Below, in pieces: positions 53,070-61,693 of a DNA stretch of 64,000 nt. Source of the stretch: Deltaproteobacteria bacterium. Its GTDB lineage: Bacteria > Myxococcota_A > UBA9160 > UBA6930. Where the stretch lies: assembly GCA_029261795.1 (NCBI GenBank), contig JAJDAP010000060.1:1-64000 (forward strand), read 5' to 3'. A program made the position numbers and the translations under genes. The notes below the pieces were generated by a model. That model searched no databases. It had not been told where the DNA came from and saw only the letters and a program-made list of their open reading frames with translations. Within the stretch, counting starts at the first letter, position 1. Each line of letters begins with the position of its first letter.

Positions 53070-54044
53070 TCAGCCCGCGGTCAGGACCATCACGGCCTTC
53101 GCTGTGTGCATGCGGTTCTCGGCCTGCTCGAAGACCCGGCTCTGGGGGCTCTCGAACACGGCGTCGTCCACCTCACAGACTTCCGGGTTCTCGCTGGCGA
53201 ACTCGGTAGCGAGATCGTGGAGGGCCGGGAGGCAATGCAGGTAGATCGTGTCCGCGCGGCCGGTCAGCCGCATCATGTCGGGTGTGACCTTGTAGTCGCG
53301 CAGCAATGCGACGCGTTCGGCCAGGAGATCTTCTTCGCCCATCGAAACCCAGACGTCGCCGTAGACCGCGTCGCACCCGGCCATGGCTTCGGCGGGATCC
53401 TCGCTGACCCGAATCGCAGCGCCGACGGAGGCGTCATCGAGCAACTCCTTCACCAGGGCGGGCGAGGGCTGGAGCTTCGCCGGGGCGAGGATGCGCAGGT
53501 CGACGCCCATCTTGGCTGCGCCGATCATCAACGAAGTGGCCAGGTTGTTGCGTCCGTCGCCGACATAACAAAGTCGCGTTCCCCGGATGCGGCCGAAGGT
53601 CTCGCGAATGGTCAGCAGGTCGGCGAGCACCTGGGTCGGGTGGTAGGTATCGCAGAGCGCGTTCCACACCGGGATCCCGGCCCAGCGGGAGAGTTCGCTC
53701 ACCAGCTCGTGCTCGAAGCCGCGGAACACGATGCCATCGAAGAGTCGGCCCAGCACCCGGGCGATGTCCTTGACGGACTCCTTCTGGCCGAAGCGGATGT
53801 CTTCCGGGGGCAGGATCTCGAGGTTCGCGCCCTCGTCCGCGGCGGCGACGGCGAAGGAGGCGCGTGTGCGGCACGACGGCTTCAGGAAGATCATGGCGAT
53901 GTTCTTCTGGGCGAGGCGCCGCGGGAACAGGCCGCTCCGCTTGGCCGCTTTGAGGTCGGCCGCGGTATCGATCATCTGCTGGATCTCGTCCGCCCGGAAA
54001 TCCCGGAGCGTGAGGAGACTTCGACCGTTCAAATGGATCGGCAT
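53070..54044 (-). CDS. argF: Ornithine carbamoyltransferase
   Basis: Makes citrulline from ornithine and carbamoyl phosphate in arginine synthesis (324 residues). The carbamoyl-phosphate motif, normally STRTR, is SCRTR (Ser57-Arg61), a Thr-to-Cys change. HPTQVLADLLT, the ornithine loop VWVSMGEE and the catalytic HCLPA are intact. The SMG loop supports ornithine rather than acetyl- or succinylornithine as substrate. The ATG at 54042-54044 has GGGAGAAG upstream; longer upstream frames are out of family. It stands alone, away from other arg genes. Confidence 0.93.
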   Translation of the reverse strand: MPIHLNGRSLLTLRDFRADEIQQMIDTAADLKAAKRSGLFPRRLAQKNIAMIFLKPSCRTRASFAVAAADEGANLEILPPEDIRFGQKESVKDIARVLGRLFDGIVFRGFEHELVSELSRWAGIPVWNALCDTYHPTQVLADLLTIRETFGRIRGTRLCYVGDGRNNLATSLMIGAAKMGVDLRILAPAKLQPSPALVKELLDDASVGAAIRVSEDPAEAMAGCDAVYGDVWVSMGEEDLLAERVALLRDYKVTPDMMRLTGRADTIYLHCLPALHDLATEFASENPEVCEVDDAVFESPQSRVFEQAENRMHTAKAVMVLTAG

Positions 54045-54203
54045 CGAGCTTCTCCCTGTACCCGTCGCGCGGGTTGGGCCGAGCAGGGGGTGGGGCGCAC
54101 ACGCCGACGCTGCGACGACATGGGCCAACCCGGCCGGGATGCAATCGTGCCACGATATCGATGGTCCCTCCCGGGCGCCAACGGCTAGGCTTCAGCCGCC
54201 TTG

Positions 54204-54677
54204 ATGAGCGCCCACCCTGAAGCCGAGTTCCAGCGAATCTACCTGCTGGCGGAACAGTTCGAGGACCCGCCGGAACCCTTTCGGACCGGGGAGGCGGGAC
54301 AGGTCTGGTTGGGGCCCGAGGGCCGAATCGCCACCGATCGGCAGGTCCGGATCTCGGCGAATTCGACCCACGCGCTACTGGGTCATGGTGTCGTCGACGA
54401 GCTCAACCGGCTGCCCGTGGAGGGCAAGGTCGGCCAGGGCACCGACGTGCTGATTCCCCATGCCGTACTCGAGGATGCACAGCTGGTCTTCTACGAGGCC
54501 GACCGCAAGACCTACGGTGGAAACTGGGAGTTCGTCGTCGGTACCGAACCGGATCCCGCCGCGATCGAGTACCGGGTCCGGATCGTGAACCGCGAGTACC
54601 AGCGCACGTTGTCGCAGCTGACCTTCCTGCTCGGTTCCGCCAGCCGCGCCGGGCGCGCAGTGCGCGTGCGGATCTAG
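54204..54677 (+). CDS. Conserved-looking hypothetical protein
   Basis: A 157-residue soluble protein I do not recognise. It has mixed alpha/beta character: HPEAEFQRIYLLAEQFED, a turn-rich GPEGRIATDRQVRIS, and a C-terminal half rich in alternating hydrophobics (EYRVRIVNREYQRTLSQL). There is no signal or membrane segment. It is divergent from argF and 36 bp upstream of lnt. A TTG three bases before the ATG is an equally possible start. Confidence 0.55.
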   Translation: MSAHPEAEFQRIYLLAEQFEDPPEPFRTGEAGQVWLGPEGRIATDRQVRISANSTHALLGHGVVDELNRLPVEGKVGQGTDVLIPHAVLEDAQLVFYEADRKTYGGNWEFVVGTEPDPAAIEYRVRIVNREYQRTLSQLTFLLGSASRAGRAVRVRI

Positions 54678-54679
54678 CG

Positions 54680-54697
54680 CGGACGATGAATCGTCCG
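54680..54697. repeat. 18-bp palindrome between the hypothetical gene and lnt
   Basis: CGGACGAT-GA-ATCGTCCG: 8-bp perfect arms around GA, 2 bp after the hypothetical gene's stop and 16 bp before the lnt start. No T-run; more like a protein-binding or mRNA-stability element than a terminator. Confidence 0.5.
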
Positions 54698-54713
54698 GGC
54701 TGGGGCAGCCGAG

Positions 54714-56252
54714 GTGGCTAGCAGCCAGGACGCGCGACGTCACGCGGCGAGCGGACCCTCGGTTGGCTTGCTGTTCGCGGCAGCAGCATTCTCGGCGGCT
54801 GCCAACGTCGCCGCCTACCCGCCCCTGGGCGCCTGGCCGGTGGCCTTCGTCATGTTGGCCCCACTGGTGGCTGCCCTGGATCGGGCCACGCCTCGCGTCG
54901 CCTTCTGGATGACCTACGGCTATCAGGTCGCCGCCGCCGTCGCGATTACGCGCTGGTTGGTGGTACCGATGGCCGCCGACTTCGGGGTTGCGGCCTGGCG
55001 TGCCTGGATCTTCACGGTCGGGCTGGTCGCGCTCTACGCCCTGCTCCACGCGCTCGTCGCGGCCCTCTGGGCCGGCCTTCGGCCGCGCTTCGGAGAGACG
55101 GTGGCACCCCTTGCCTTCGCCGCCATCTGGGCGCTCGGCGAAGCCCTGCGCGCCGGCCCCCTGGGCCTGCCGTGGCTGTTGACGGCCCACGCCGTCGTGA
55201 TGTCGCCGGAATGGATCCAGGTCGCCGATCTTGGCGGCACGCTGGCGGTGGGTTTCCCGGTGCTGGCCGTTTCGGCGGGCCTGGGGATGGCCTTCGCACG
55301 CCGATCCTGGCGGCCCCTGCTGGCGCCCGCCCTGGTTGCGCTGTGCTCGTTCGCCTATGGCCAGGTTCGGATCAACGAGGCTCCCCCGCTGGGTCCCCGG
55401 TTCGAGGTGGGGGTCGTACAGGCCGCCGTGCCGCCGCGGGAGCGCTTCCTCGAAGGCTCTGCCCAACGGAATCTCGAGAGACACCTAGAAGCCAGCCGCG
55501 CACTGCTCGGCGAGGGTCCACTCGATCTGATCGTGTGGGCCGAGACATCGATCGACGCGTACCTGAAGCCTGGCTCGGAGGTCTCGGTTGCGCTCCAACG
55601 CTTCGTCGATCGGACGGGTGTGGCGTTGGTCACCGGTGCCGCGCGAAACCACGGGGACCAGGTCTACACCAACTCGATCCTGCTCTTCGTTCCCGGCGGG
55701 ACCGAGCCGGAAAGCTACGACAAGCAACATCTCGTGCCCTTCGCCGAATATGCCCCGGCGTTCGGAAAGCTGCTCGACCCCTTGATCAGCGAGCTCTCGA
55801 GAGAAATTCCGTTCCGCCCGGGCACCGAGCCCCACGTGTTCCGATCCGGTCCGATGTCCTTCGCGGCGCCGATCTGTTTCGAGATCTCCTACCCGGACGA
55901 GGTCCGACAGTTCCGGGCCGGCGGGGCGCAGTTGCTGTTGAACCTCTCGAACGATGCCTGGTTCGGTCGCACCGGCTTTGCGGAGCTGCACCTCGGCCAG
56001 GCACAGCTGCGAGCGGTGGAGCTGCGGACCTGGCTGGTTCGCGGCGCGAATACCGGGATCTCGGCGTTGATCGATCCCCAAGGCCGACTCCAGGAATCTC
56101 GCCCCGTGTTCCAGCCCGGGACGCTGCGCGGCCGGGTTGGCCTCGCCGGCCCAGAGACGTTCTTTTCCCGCCACGGCGTGGCACCCACGATCGGGCTACT
56201 GATCGCTGGGCTCGTCATCGCGCTGGCTCGGGGACGCGAGTGCGCTCGTTAG
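54714..56252 (+). CDS. lnt: Apolipoprotein N-acyltransferase
   Basis: Adds the third acyl chain to the N-terminal Cys of lipoproteins in the inner membrane (512 residues). About seven hydrophobic segments precede a periplasmic nitrilase domain with the catalytic triad Glu277 (WAETSID), Lys337 (DKQHLVPFAEY) and Cys388 (APICFEISYP). WFVGRTG-like LSNDAWFGRTGFAELH is the conserved loop. A final hydrophobic helix is at the C-terminus. The GTG start at 54714 has GAGG directly adjacent, a weak ribosome binding site. Its presence implies a diderm envelope, in line with the lipoprotein at 34.8 kb. Confidence 0.93.
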   Translation: MASSQDARRHAASGPSVGLLFAAAAFSAAANVAAYPPLGAWPVAFVMLAPLVAALDRATPRVAFWMTYGYQVAAAVAITRWLVVPMAADFGVAAWRAWIFTVGLVALYALLHALVAALWAGLRPRFGETVAPLAFAAIWALGEALRAGPLGLPWLLTAHAVVMSPEWIQVADLGGTLAVGFPVLAVSAGLGMAFARRSWRPLLAPALVALCSFAYGQVRINEAPPLGPRFEVGVVQAAVPPRERFLEGSAQRNLERHLEASRALLGEGPLDLIVWAETSIDAYLKPGSEVSVALQRFVDRTGVALVTGAARNHGDQVYTNSILLFVPGGTEPESYDKQHLVPFAEYAPAFGKLLDPLISELSREIPFRPGTEPHVFRSGPMSFAAPICFEISYPDEVRQFRAGGAQLLLNLSNDAWFGRTGFAELHLGQAQLRAVELRTWLVRGANTGISALIDPQGRLQESRPVFQPGTLRGRVGLAGPETFFSRHGVAPTIGLLIAGLVIALARGRECAR

Positions 56253-56396
56253 TCGTTCACGCTGCCGCTCGCAGATCTGACGCGCTGCGAATCGATGGCA
56301 TCGGTCACTCCCACGGCCACGGTGCTCGCGTGGCCAAGAGGCCTTCCGGCCCTGCGCTAGGATGCCGGGCCATTTCTCACGTCGAGAGGAGTTCCC

Positions 56397-56702
56397 ATGC
56401 TCGTGATTTCCGTTCGGATCCGCATCGATCCCGCCAGCCGCGACGCCGCCATCGCGGCCGCGAAGCAGGTCATGGCCGAGACCCACAAGGAGTCCGGTTG
56501 CAATGAGTACGTCTTCACGGCGGACTTCGACGACCCCGGCGTGTTCCGGGTCTTCGAGGAGTGGGAGAGCGCCGAAGCGTTGGCCGCACACTTCAAGGCA
56601 CCGCACATGGCGACGTTCCAGAAGGCGATGGGCGGCTTCGGGATCTCGGAAATGGATGCCCATCAGTACACGGTGACCGAGAAGGGGGCGATCGGAAGTT
56701 AG
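56397..56702 (+). CDS. Antibiotic biosynthesis monooxygenase (ABM) domain protein
   Basis: A 101-residue single ABM-domain protein of the YgiN/quinol-monooxygenase size. LVISVRIRIDPASRDAAIAAAKQVMAETHKESGCNEYVF is the typical first half; RVFEEWESAEALAAHFKAPHMATF the second. It may oxidise quinols or aromatic compounds without a cofactor, but many family members have other roles. The ATG is preceded by GAGGAG at about 6 nt. It stands between lnt and the minus-strand MATE gene. Confidence 0.88.
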   Translation: MLVISVRIRIDPASRDAAIAAAKQVMAETHKESGCNEYVFTADFDDPGVFRVFEEWESAEALAAHFKAPHMATFQKAMGGFGISEMDAHQYTVTEKGAIGS

Positions 56703-56725
56703 GTTCCAGCCCGACTCGCCCGCAC

Positions 56726-58165
56726 TCAAATCACCGAGAGTTCGTCCTGTGGAATGGCCGTCTTCCAGCGTCCCCGGCGGAAGTACCAGACCAGCAGGGT
56801 CGCCTTGACGGCGTAGTCCGGGATGAGTGCCGCGTAGATCCACTCGACTTCCCAATCGAGCACACCCCAGACCAGCAGGGCTCCGCCGACCCGGGCGCCC
56901 AACAATCCGGTCAAGACGGCGTAGAGCGGGAATCGTGTGTCGCCAGCGCCGCGCAGGGCGCCGGCCAGGGTGAATTCGATGGCCATCAGGGGTTGCACCA
57001 GACCCAGGCACCACATGAAGACCACGGTCAGGCGTATGGTTTCCTCGGCGAGTGGGTCGGCCGGGTCGACGAAGAGCCGTGTGAACCAGCCAGCGGTCGC
57101 AACCAGGATCGCGCCGAACACGGTCATCACGCCCATGGCGAGCCACATGGAGCGCCAGGCGGCGCGCTCGGCACCGTCCGGATCTCCAGCACCCAGGCGT
57201 TGGCCCACCAGGGTCGAGGCGGGAATCGAGAATCCGAAGCCCAGCAGGAAGGAGAGGGCCAGGATGTCGACGCCGATGCCATAGGCCGCGTTGGCCGCGG
57301 TGCCGTATTTGGCCACGAACCAGATGAAGGCGCCGAGCCCGAAGCTGAACACGAACTGTTCGAGGCCTGCGGGCAGTCCGATCCGGACCAGCATGCGGAT
57401 GCGGTCTGCGTTGAAGGTGTCGCCCGGCGGGCCCCAACCGACCACGAGCCAACCCGCGCGCCAGAGAGCGATCAGGATTAGGCCGCTGACCGCGAACGAA
57501 GTGATCATCGAGAGGCCCACGCCGTCCATGCCCAACATGGGGGCACCGAGCCAGCCGCCGACGAACAGGTAGATCGTCGCGATCCCGATGATCGATGTCA
57601 GGAGCCCGAGCCACATCGGGCGAATCGTGTCGCCAGCGGCGCGCAACGCCGCCATCGGGATGAAGTTGACCGAGAAGATCACGGTCCCGGCGCCGGCCCA
57701 GCGAACGAAGGTGACGGCTTGTGCCGCCGTGTTGGCCTCGAGATCGAAGACGCCGACGAGTGCGTCGGCGAAGTAGATCACCGGAAAGGTGATCAACAGG
57801 GAGACGCCGATCGACAACCAGAGCGAGGTGCGTGCGACGCGTTCGCCTTCATCGCGATCGCCGCTGCCCCAGGAACGCGCGACCAGGGCGGCGGTACCCG
57901 TCGCGATGGCCATCACGAAGACTTCCAGGGTGAAGAAGACGCGCATGCCGATGTTGCGCGCGGCGAGGCCTTCGGGTCCGAGAATCGGGCCGACGACCGC
58001 GAGGGACACCAGTCCTCCGACGTTCTGGGCCAGGTTCGTCACGATCACGGGCCAAGCGAGTTCCAGGATGCGACGGGTGTCACCCGTGCGGCGCGACGAG
58101 GCGCCTGCGTCGCGCTGGATCTCGGCGCCCGTGGCCGTCCCTTCGTTGGCAACGGGCTCAGCCAT
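56726..58165 (-). CDS. MATE-family multidrug exporter
   Basis: A 479-residue, 12-helix MATE (NorM/DinF-like) transporter that exports cationic drugs or metabolites using Na+ or H+. AWPVIVTNLAQNVGGLVSLAVVG is helix 1 and RIGLPAGLEQFVFSFGLGAFIWF begins the second half, with LRAAGDTIRPMW and LRGAGDTRFPLYAV marking the internal duplication. N-terminal 25 residues are polar and disordered. The start at 58163-58165 lies 76 bp from the 84-bp hairpin, which is in its leader if transcription comes from the SDR operon. Confidence 0.92.
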   Translation of the reverse strand: MAEPVANEGTATGAEIQRDAGASSRRTGDTRRILELAWPVIVTNLAQNVGGLVSLAVVGPILGPEGLAARNIGMRVFFTLEVFVMAIATGTAALVARSWGSGDRDEGERVARTSLWLSIGVSLLITFPVIYFADALVGVFDLEANTAAQAVTFVRWAGAGTVIFSVNFIPMAALRAAGDTIRPMWLGLLTSIIGIATIYLFVGGWLGAPMLGMDGVGLSMITSFAVSGLILIALWRAGWLVVGWGPPGDTFNADRIRMLVRIGLPAGLEQFVFSFGLGAFIWFVAKYGTAANAAYGIGVDILALSFLLGFGFSIPASTLVGQRLGAGDPDGAERAAWRSMWLAMGVMTVFGAILVATAGWFTRLFVDPADPLAEETIRLTVVFMWCLGLVQPLMAIEFTLAGALRGAGDTRFPLYAVLTGLLGARVGGALLVWGVLDWEVEWIYAALIPDYAVKATLLVWYFRRGRWKTAIPQDELSVI

Positions 58166-58240
58166 CGGGGGAGATTAGGGAGAATTGCGCATTCCGCACC
58201 AAGGACGCGGCACGAGCGACAACGGAATCATCAGACGCAA

Positions 58241-58324
58241 CGGGGACGGACTCCTCAAGTTTCAACTTTGCAAGTTTCCCCGAAGGGAAACTTGCAAAGT
58301 TGAAACTTGAGGAGTCCGTCCCCG
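58241..58324. repeat. 84-bp perfect hairpin with 40-bp arms
   Basis: Left arm 58241-58280 and right arm 58285-58324 are exact reverse complements over all 40 bases, with loop CGAA (58281-58284). The outer ends are GC-rich (CGGGGACGGACTCC), the inner half is AT-rich with nested short palindromes (AAGTT/AACTT). The element lies between the SDR stop (58358) and the MATE start (58165), both on the minus strand. No other copy is visible in this window. Confidence 0.97.
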
Positions 58325-58357
58325 CTCAGGCGCGCGGGCCGCCTGGGTAGAGATTCG

Positions 58358-59115
58358 CTATCCCGCGGTCTGGGCGCCGTCGATATGAAGCGTCGCTCCA
58401 TTCACGTAGCGCGCTTCCGGGGATGCCAGGTAGGCCACGGCAGCCGCGATCTCCTCGGGTTCCGCCACCGCCATCAGCGGCATCAACTTCTGGAAGAGCT
58501 GCATGTCCGCGCCCTCGGGAAGTCGGGTCTCGGCCGCCATCCCCGTGTTCACGCCGCCGGGCGCGACGGCCACGGCGCGCAGGCCCTGCTTCGCGTATTC
58601 CACGGCCAGGCATTTGGTGAACGAGATGACGCCGGCCTTGCTGATGCAGTAGGGCGACGTGTAGGCCTGGCCTTTCACGCCAGCGGCCGAAGCCATGTTG
58701 ACGACGACGCCCTTGCGTTCGAGCAAGCTCGGCAGGGCGGCCTGGGTCAGGAAGTAGAGGCCGCGCAGGTTGATGCCGATGAGCCGGTCGAAATCGGCTT
58801 CGGTCACCTCGCTGACCCAGCCCCAGTGCATGACGCCGGCGACGTTGCACAGCACGTCGAGACCGCCGTGCTGGCTGCAACATCTCGCGATCGATGCGCG
58901 ACACGCGGCGGTGTCGCTGACGTCGAGCGTCTCGGGTTGCGCGGAGCCACCAGCCGAGGAAATCAGGGAGACGGTTTCTGCCAGCCCCTCTGCGGCGACG
59001 TCCGCGGCGATGACATGAGCGCCTTCGGCCGCCAGACGTTCGGCGCAGGCGCGGCCGATGCCGGCGGCGGCACCGGTGACCAGGGCGGTCTTCCCTTCGA
59101 ACCGTCGCGTCTCAT
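58358..59115 (-). CDS. SDR-family oxidoreductase with missing or shifted start codon
   Basis: Short-chain dehydrogenase/reductase of about 245 residues. N-terminal cofactor motif TALVTGAAAGIGRA, then NVAG, catalytic Ser in MASAAGV, YCISK (Tyr-x3-Lys), and the C-terminal GATLHIDGAQ. This frame is continuous from a TAA near 59131 but has no ATG, GTG or TTG before residue 85 (GTG at 58855). Only ATT (59123-59125) or ACG (59108-59110) are possible near the family start. An ATG overlapping the upstream LLM stop (ATGA, 59113-59115) exists but in another frame. So either a rare start or a one-base error/frameshift is involved. The upper coordinate given is that ATG. Confidence 0.78.
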
Positions 59116-60182
59116 TCGGGGAAATGGGGCATTACCTCGTCGATCAGCAATTGGAGGGATTCGTTCCACTCCGGTTGCTCGGTGCTGAAGTCGTAGATCA
59201 TGATGAGCATGCCGCCGAAGCCGCCGGTCGCTTCCTGCAGCGCGGCGATCTTCCTGGCAACCGTCTCCGGCGATCCGACGAACCAGTTGTGTTCGATCAG
59301 GTAGTCGACGTCCAGCGCCGAATCCGGTTCCGACGGGTCGACCTTGAAGTGCTCGCCCATGCCGTTGCCGACGTAGAAGGGCAGCAGGTACTCGCGCCAG
59401 CAGCGGCCCATGGCGCCTTCGCGCACGCGGCGACGCGCTTCTTCATCGGTGCGCGCGACGTAGACTTCACGCACCAGGCGCCATTCGCCACGATCGGGGG
59501 TGCGACCGCTGCGTGCAGCACCGGCCATCACCGAGTCCCAGTGCGAAGCGGTGTGCCTCGGGTTCAGCGAGATCGAGAGCGGCACGTAGCCGCGCTCGCC
59601 GGCGAGCTTCAGGGTTTCGGAACCCGGCGAGAGGCCGGCGATGCCGATCGGCGGATGCGGCTTCTGGAACGGCTTCAGGTGGAGGCGCAGGAAGTCGAAA
59701 TCGGTTCCCGGCGGTCGCACGTTCCAGAACTCGCCGTCGAAGCTGAAGGGTTCGCCCTCCCAGACGCGCAGCATGATCTCGAGGGCTTCGAGGGTGCGGC
59801 GCCGGTTCTCGCCCGTGCTCGCGTCCATGTCGAACAGGTTGAGATCGCTCGGCAGGGCGCTGATGCCGACGCCTAGCATGTAGCGACCCTGGGCGATCTG
59901 ATCGAGGAAGGCCACGCGATGTGCCAGCTCGATCGGATGGTGGTAGGGCAGCAGATGTGCGCCGGGGCAGAGCTTGATGCGCTCGGTCTGCATCAGCGCC
60001 TGGGCGATCAACAGATCCGGCGCCGGATTGGGTTCCCAGGGGGCCGTGTAGTGCTCGCCGATCCAGGCTTCGTGGAAACCGAGTCGATCCAGTTGTTGTA
60101 GCTGCTCGAGATCCCAGCGGTAGCCATCGATGAGAGAGCGCTCGGGCGGGTGGGAGGGCATCACGAAGGCGCCGAGTTTCAA
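59112..60182 (-). CDS. LLM-class flavin-dependent oxidoreductase
   Basis: A 356-residue luciferase-like monooxygenase/F420-type oxidoreductase. KLGAFVMPSHPP opens the barrel; GFHEAWIGEHYTAPWEPNPAPDLL, HRVAFLDQIAQGRYMLGVG and FVGSPETVARKIAALQEATGGFG are family marks. FMN or F420 may be the cofactor. The start is the TTG at 60180-60182: AAGGAG sits 8 nt upstream and the TTGA overlaps the carboxylesterase stop. The gene order PPOX > esterase > LLM > SDR suggests one catabolic unit. Confidence 0.9.
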   Translation of the reverse strand: MKLGAFVMPSHPPERSLIDGYRWDLEQLQQLDRLGFHEAWIGEHYTAPWEPNPAPDLLIAQALMQTERIKLCPGAHLLPYHHPIELAHRVAFLDQIAQGRYMLGVGISALPSDLNLFDMDASTGENRRRTLEALEIMLRVWEGEPFSFDGEFWNVRPPGTDFDFLRLHLKPFQKPHPPIGIAGLSPGSETLKLAGERGYVPLSISLNPRHTASHWDSVMAGAARSGRTPDRGEWRLVREVYVARTDEEARRRVREGAMGRCWREYLLPFYVGNGMGEHFKVDPSEPDSALDVDYLIEHNWFVGSPETVARKIAALQEATGGFGGMLIMIYDFSTEQPEWNESLQLLIDEVMPHFPE

Positions 60183-61693
60183 CGGGCGTACTCCTTGCGG
60201 GCGTTGGCCCAGGCCTGGCGGCGCGTTTCGTTCGGGGCCAGGGCCAGATGGCACGGGTCATCGAGGACCAGCGTGGTTCGATCCTTGGCGGAGTAGGGTG
60301 GCCAGGCCAGGCCTTCCGGCGAGGGGTCGCCGCTCCGCGCGAAGCCGGACCAGGCCGCCAGCATCGCGGCCGAGACCCGCTTGGTCGCCTCGCCCGCACC
60401 GGCGAAGTGCGGCACCAGGCCGGTGTTGCCGAGTGCGAAGGCGATATCGAGGGCGTGGCAGGCGCCGAGCTTGCCCTCCTCGAAGGGCGACGAAAAGTTA
60501 AAGCGATACATGAAGGTCTGCGATTGATGGCGCGCCTGGGCTTCGGCGAGACGCGTTGCCGGGAAGAACAGGCTGGCATCGGTTTCGAGCGCGAAGAACT
60601 TGTCGAGGCCGACCAGCCCCGGCTCCGCGTAGGCCGCGAGCAATAGTGCCGCCCGATCCAGCATGTCGGCCTCCGGCCCCGCGATCCGGCCGGCGAGGTA
60701 TTGCGGCAGGAACGCCTCGGGGATGTCCGCGAAGCCGGGCAGCAGGTGGTAGAGCTGCATCTCCTGCGAGTTGGTTCCGATCACGAGTTCGACCTCGGCG
60801 GCGGCTCCGGCGGCAATCGCCGTCAGCGGATCTTCCGGCAGGATCTCGCCATCGACGAAGGGCGCGAAGAACATGCCGATGCGCCGGGGGCCGGGTTCCT
60901 CGCAGCGGGCCTGGGCGTCGAGGATGGCGCCGCCCTCGAGCCTCCGCAGCCAGGCGAGCTCCGGCTCACTGCCTTTGGCGGCAACCGCGAAGAGGCGCGC
61001 TCGCTCGGATGCCTCGTCTAGGCTCAGGATGCCCTCGGGCGCCGCACTCTGGATGATCGCGCGGCCGAACAAGCCCTTGGCCGAGGGCATCGCCAGCAAC
61101 GCGACGAGGCTGCCGGCGCCCGCGGACTCGCCGAAGACGGTGACGCGATTCGGGTCTCCGCCGAACGCGGCGATCTCGTCGCGCACCCAGCGCAACGCGG
61201 CCAGCTGATCCTGGAGGCCGAGGTTGGCAGTGCCCGGCGCCCCGGTCGCCAGGAAGCCCAGCGCGCCGACGCGGTAGTTCAAGGTCACGACGATCACGTC
61301 GCCGGTCTTCGCCAGGGCGGCGCCGTCGTAGACCGGCCCCGAAGCAGCGCCGGTCTGGAAGGCGCCGCCGTGGAGCCAGACCATGACCGCGCGGGGCTCG
61401 TTCTCGGCTTCCGGGGCGAAGATGTTGAGCGAGAGGCAATCCTCCGATTGCGCGAACTCGCCGAGCAGGCCGAGCGTCTTGGAGAGGCCGTCGACGGGCT
61501 GGAGCGGGCCAGGACCGAACGCGATCGCATCGCGCACGCCGTCCCATGCCGGCGCTTCTACCGGGGGCGCAAAGCGAAGCGCGCCCAGCGGCGGGGCCGC
61601 GAACGGGACGCCGAGGAAGCGCCGCACGCCATCACTGCGAAGCCCACGGACGGCACCCCGAGTGGTCTCGATGCGGGGCTCCGGTCTACTCAT
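60179..61693 (-). CDS. Type B carboxylesterase
   Basis: A 504-residue alpha/beta-fold carboxylesterase/lipase of the cholinesterase-like type. RFLGVPFAAPPLGALRFAPP is the N-terminal hallmark, EDCLSLNIF the salt-bridge motif, WLHGGAFQTG the oxyanion loop, and FGESAGAGS holds Ser190. No signal peptide, so it is probably cytoplasmic. Start ATG overlaps the PPOX gene's end by 8 bp; its own stop overlaps the LLM start. It probably frees an acid or alcohol for its neighbours. Confidence 0.93.
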   Translation of the reverse strand: MSRPEPRIETTRGAVRGLRSDGVRRFLGVPFAAPPLGALRFAPPVEAPAWDGVRDAIAFGPGPLQPVDGLSKTLGLLGEFAQSEDCLSLNIFAPEAENEPRAVMVWLHGGAFQTGAASGPVYDGAALAKTGDVIVVTLNYRVGALGFLATGAPGTANLGLQDQLAALRWVRDEIAAFGGDPNRVTVFGESAGAGSLVALLAMPSAKGLFGRAIIQSAAPEGILSLDEASERARLFAVAAKGSEPELAWLRRLEGGAILDAQARCEEPGPRRIGMFFAPFVDGEILPEDPLTAIAAGAAAEVELVIGTNSQEMQLYHLLPGFADIPEAFLPQYLAGRIAGPEADMLDRAALLLAAYAEPGLVGLDKFFALETDASLFFPATRLAEAQARHQSQTFMYRFNFSSPFEEGKLGACHALDIAFALGNTGLVPHFAGAGEATKRVSAAMLAAWSGFARSGDPSPEGLAWPPYSAKDRTTLVLDDPCHLALAPNETRRQAWANARKEYAR

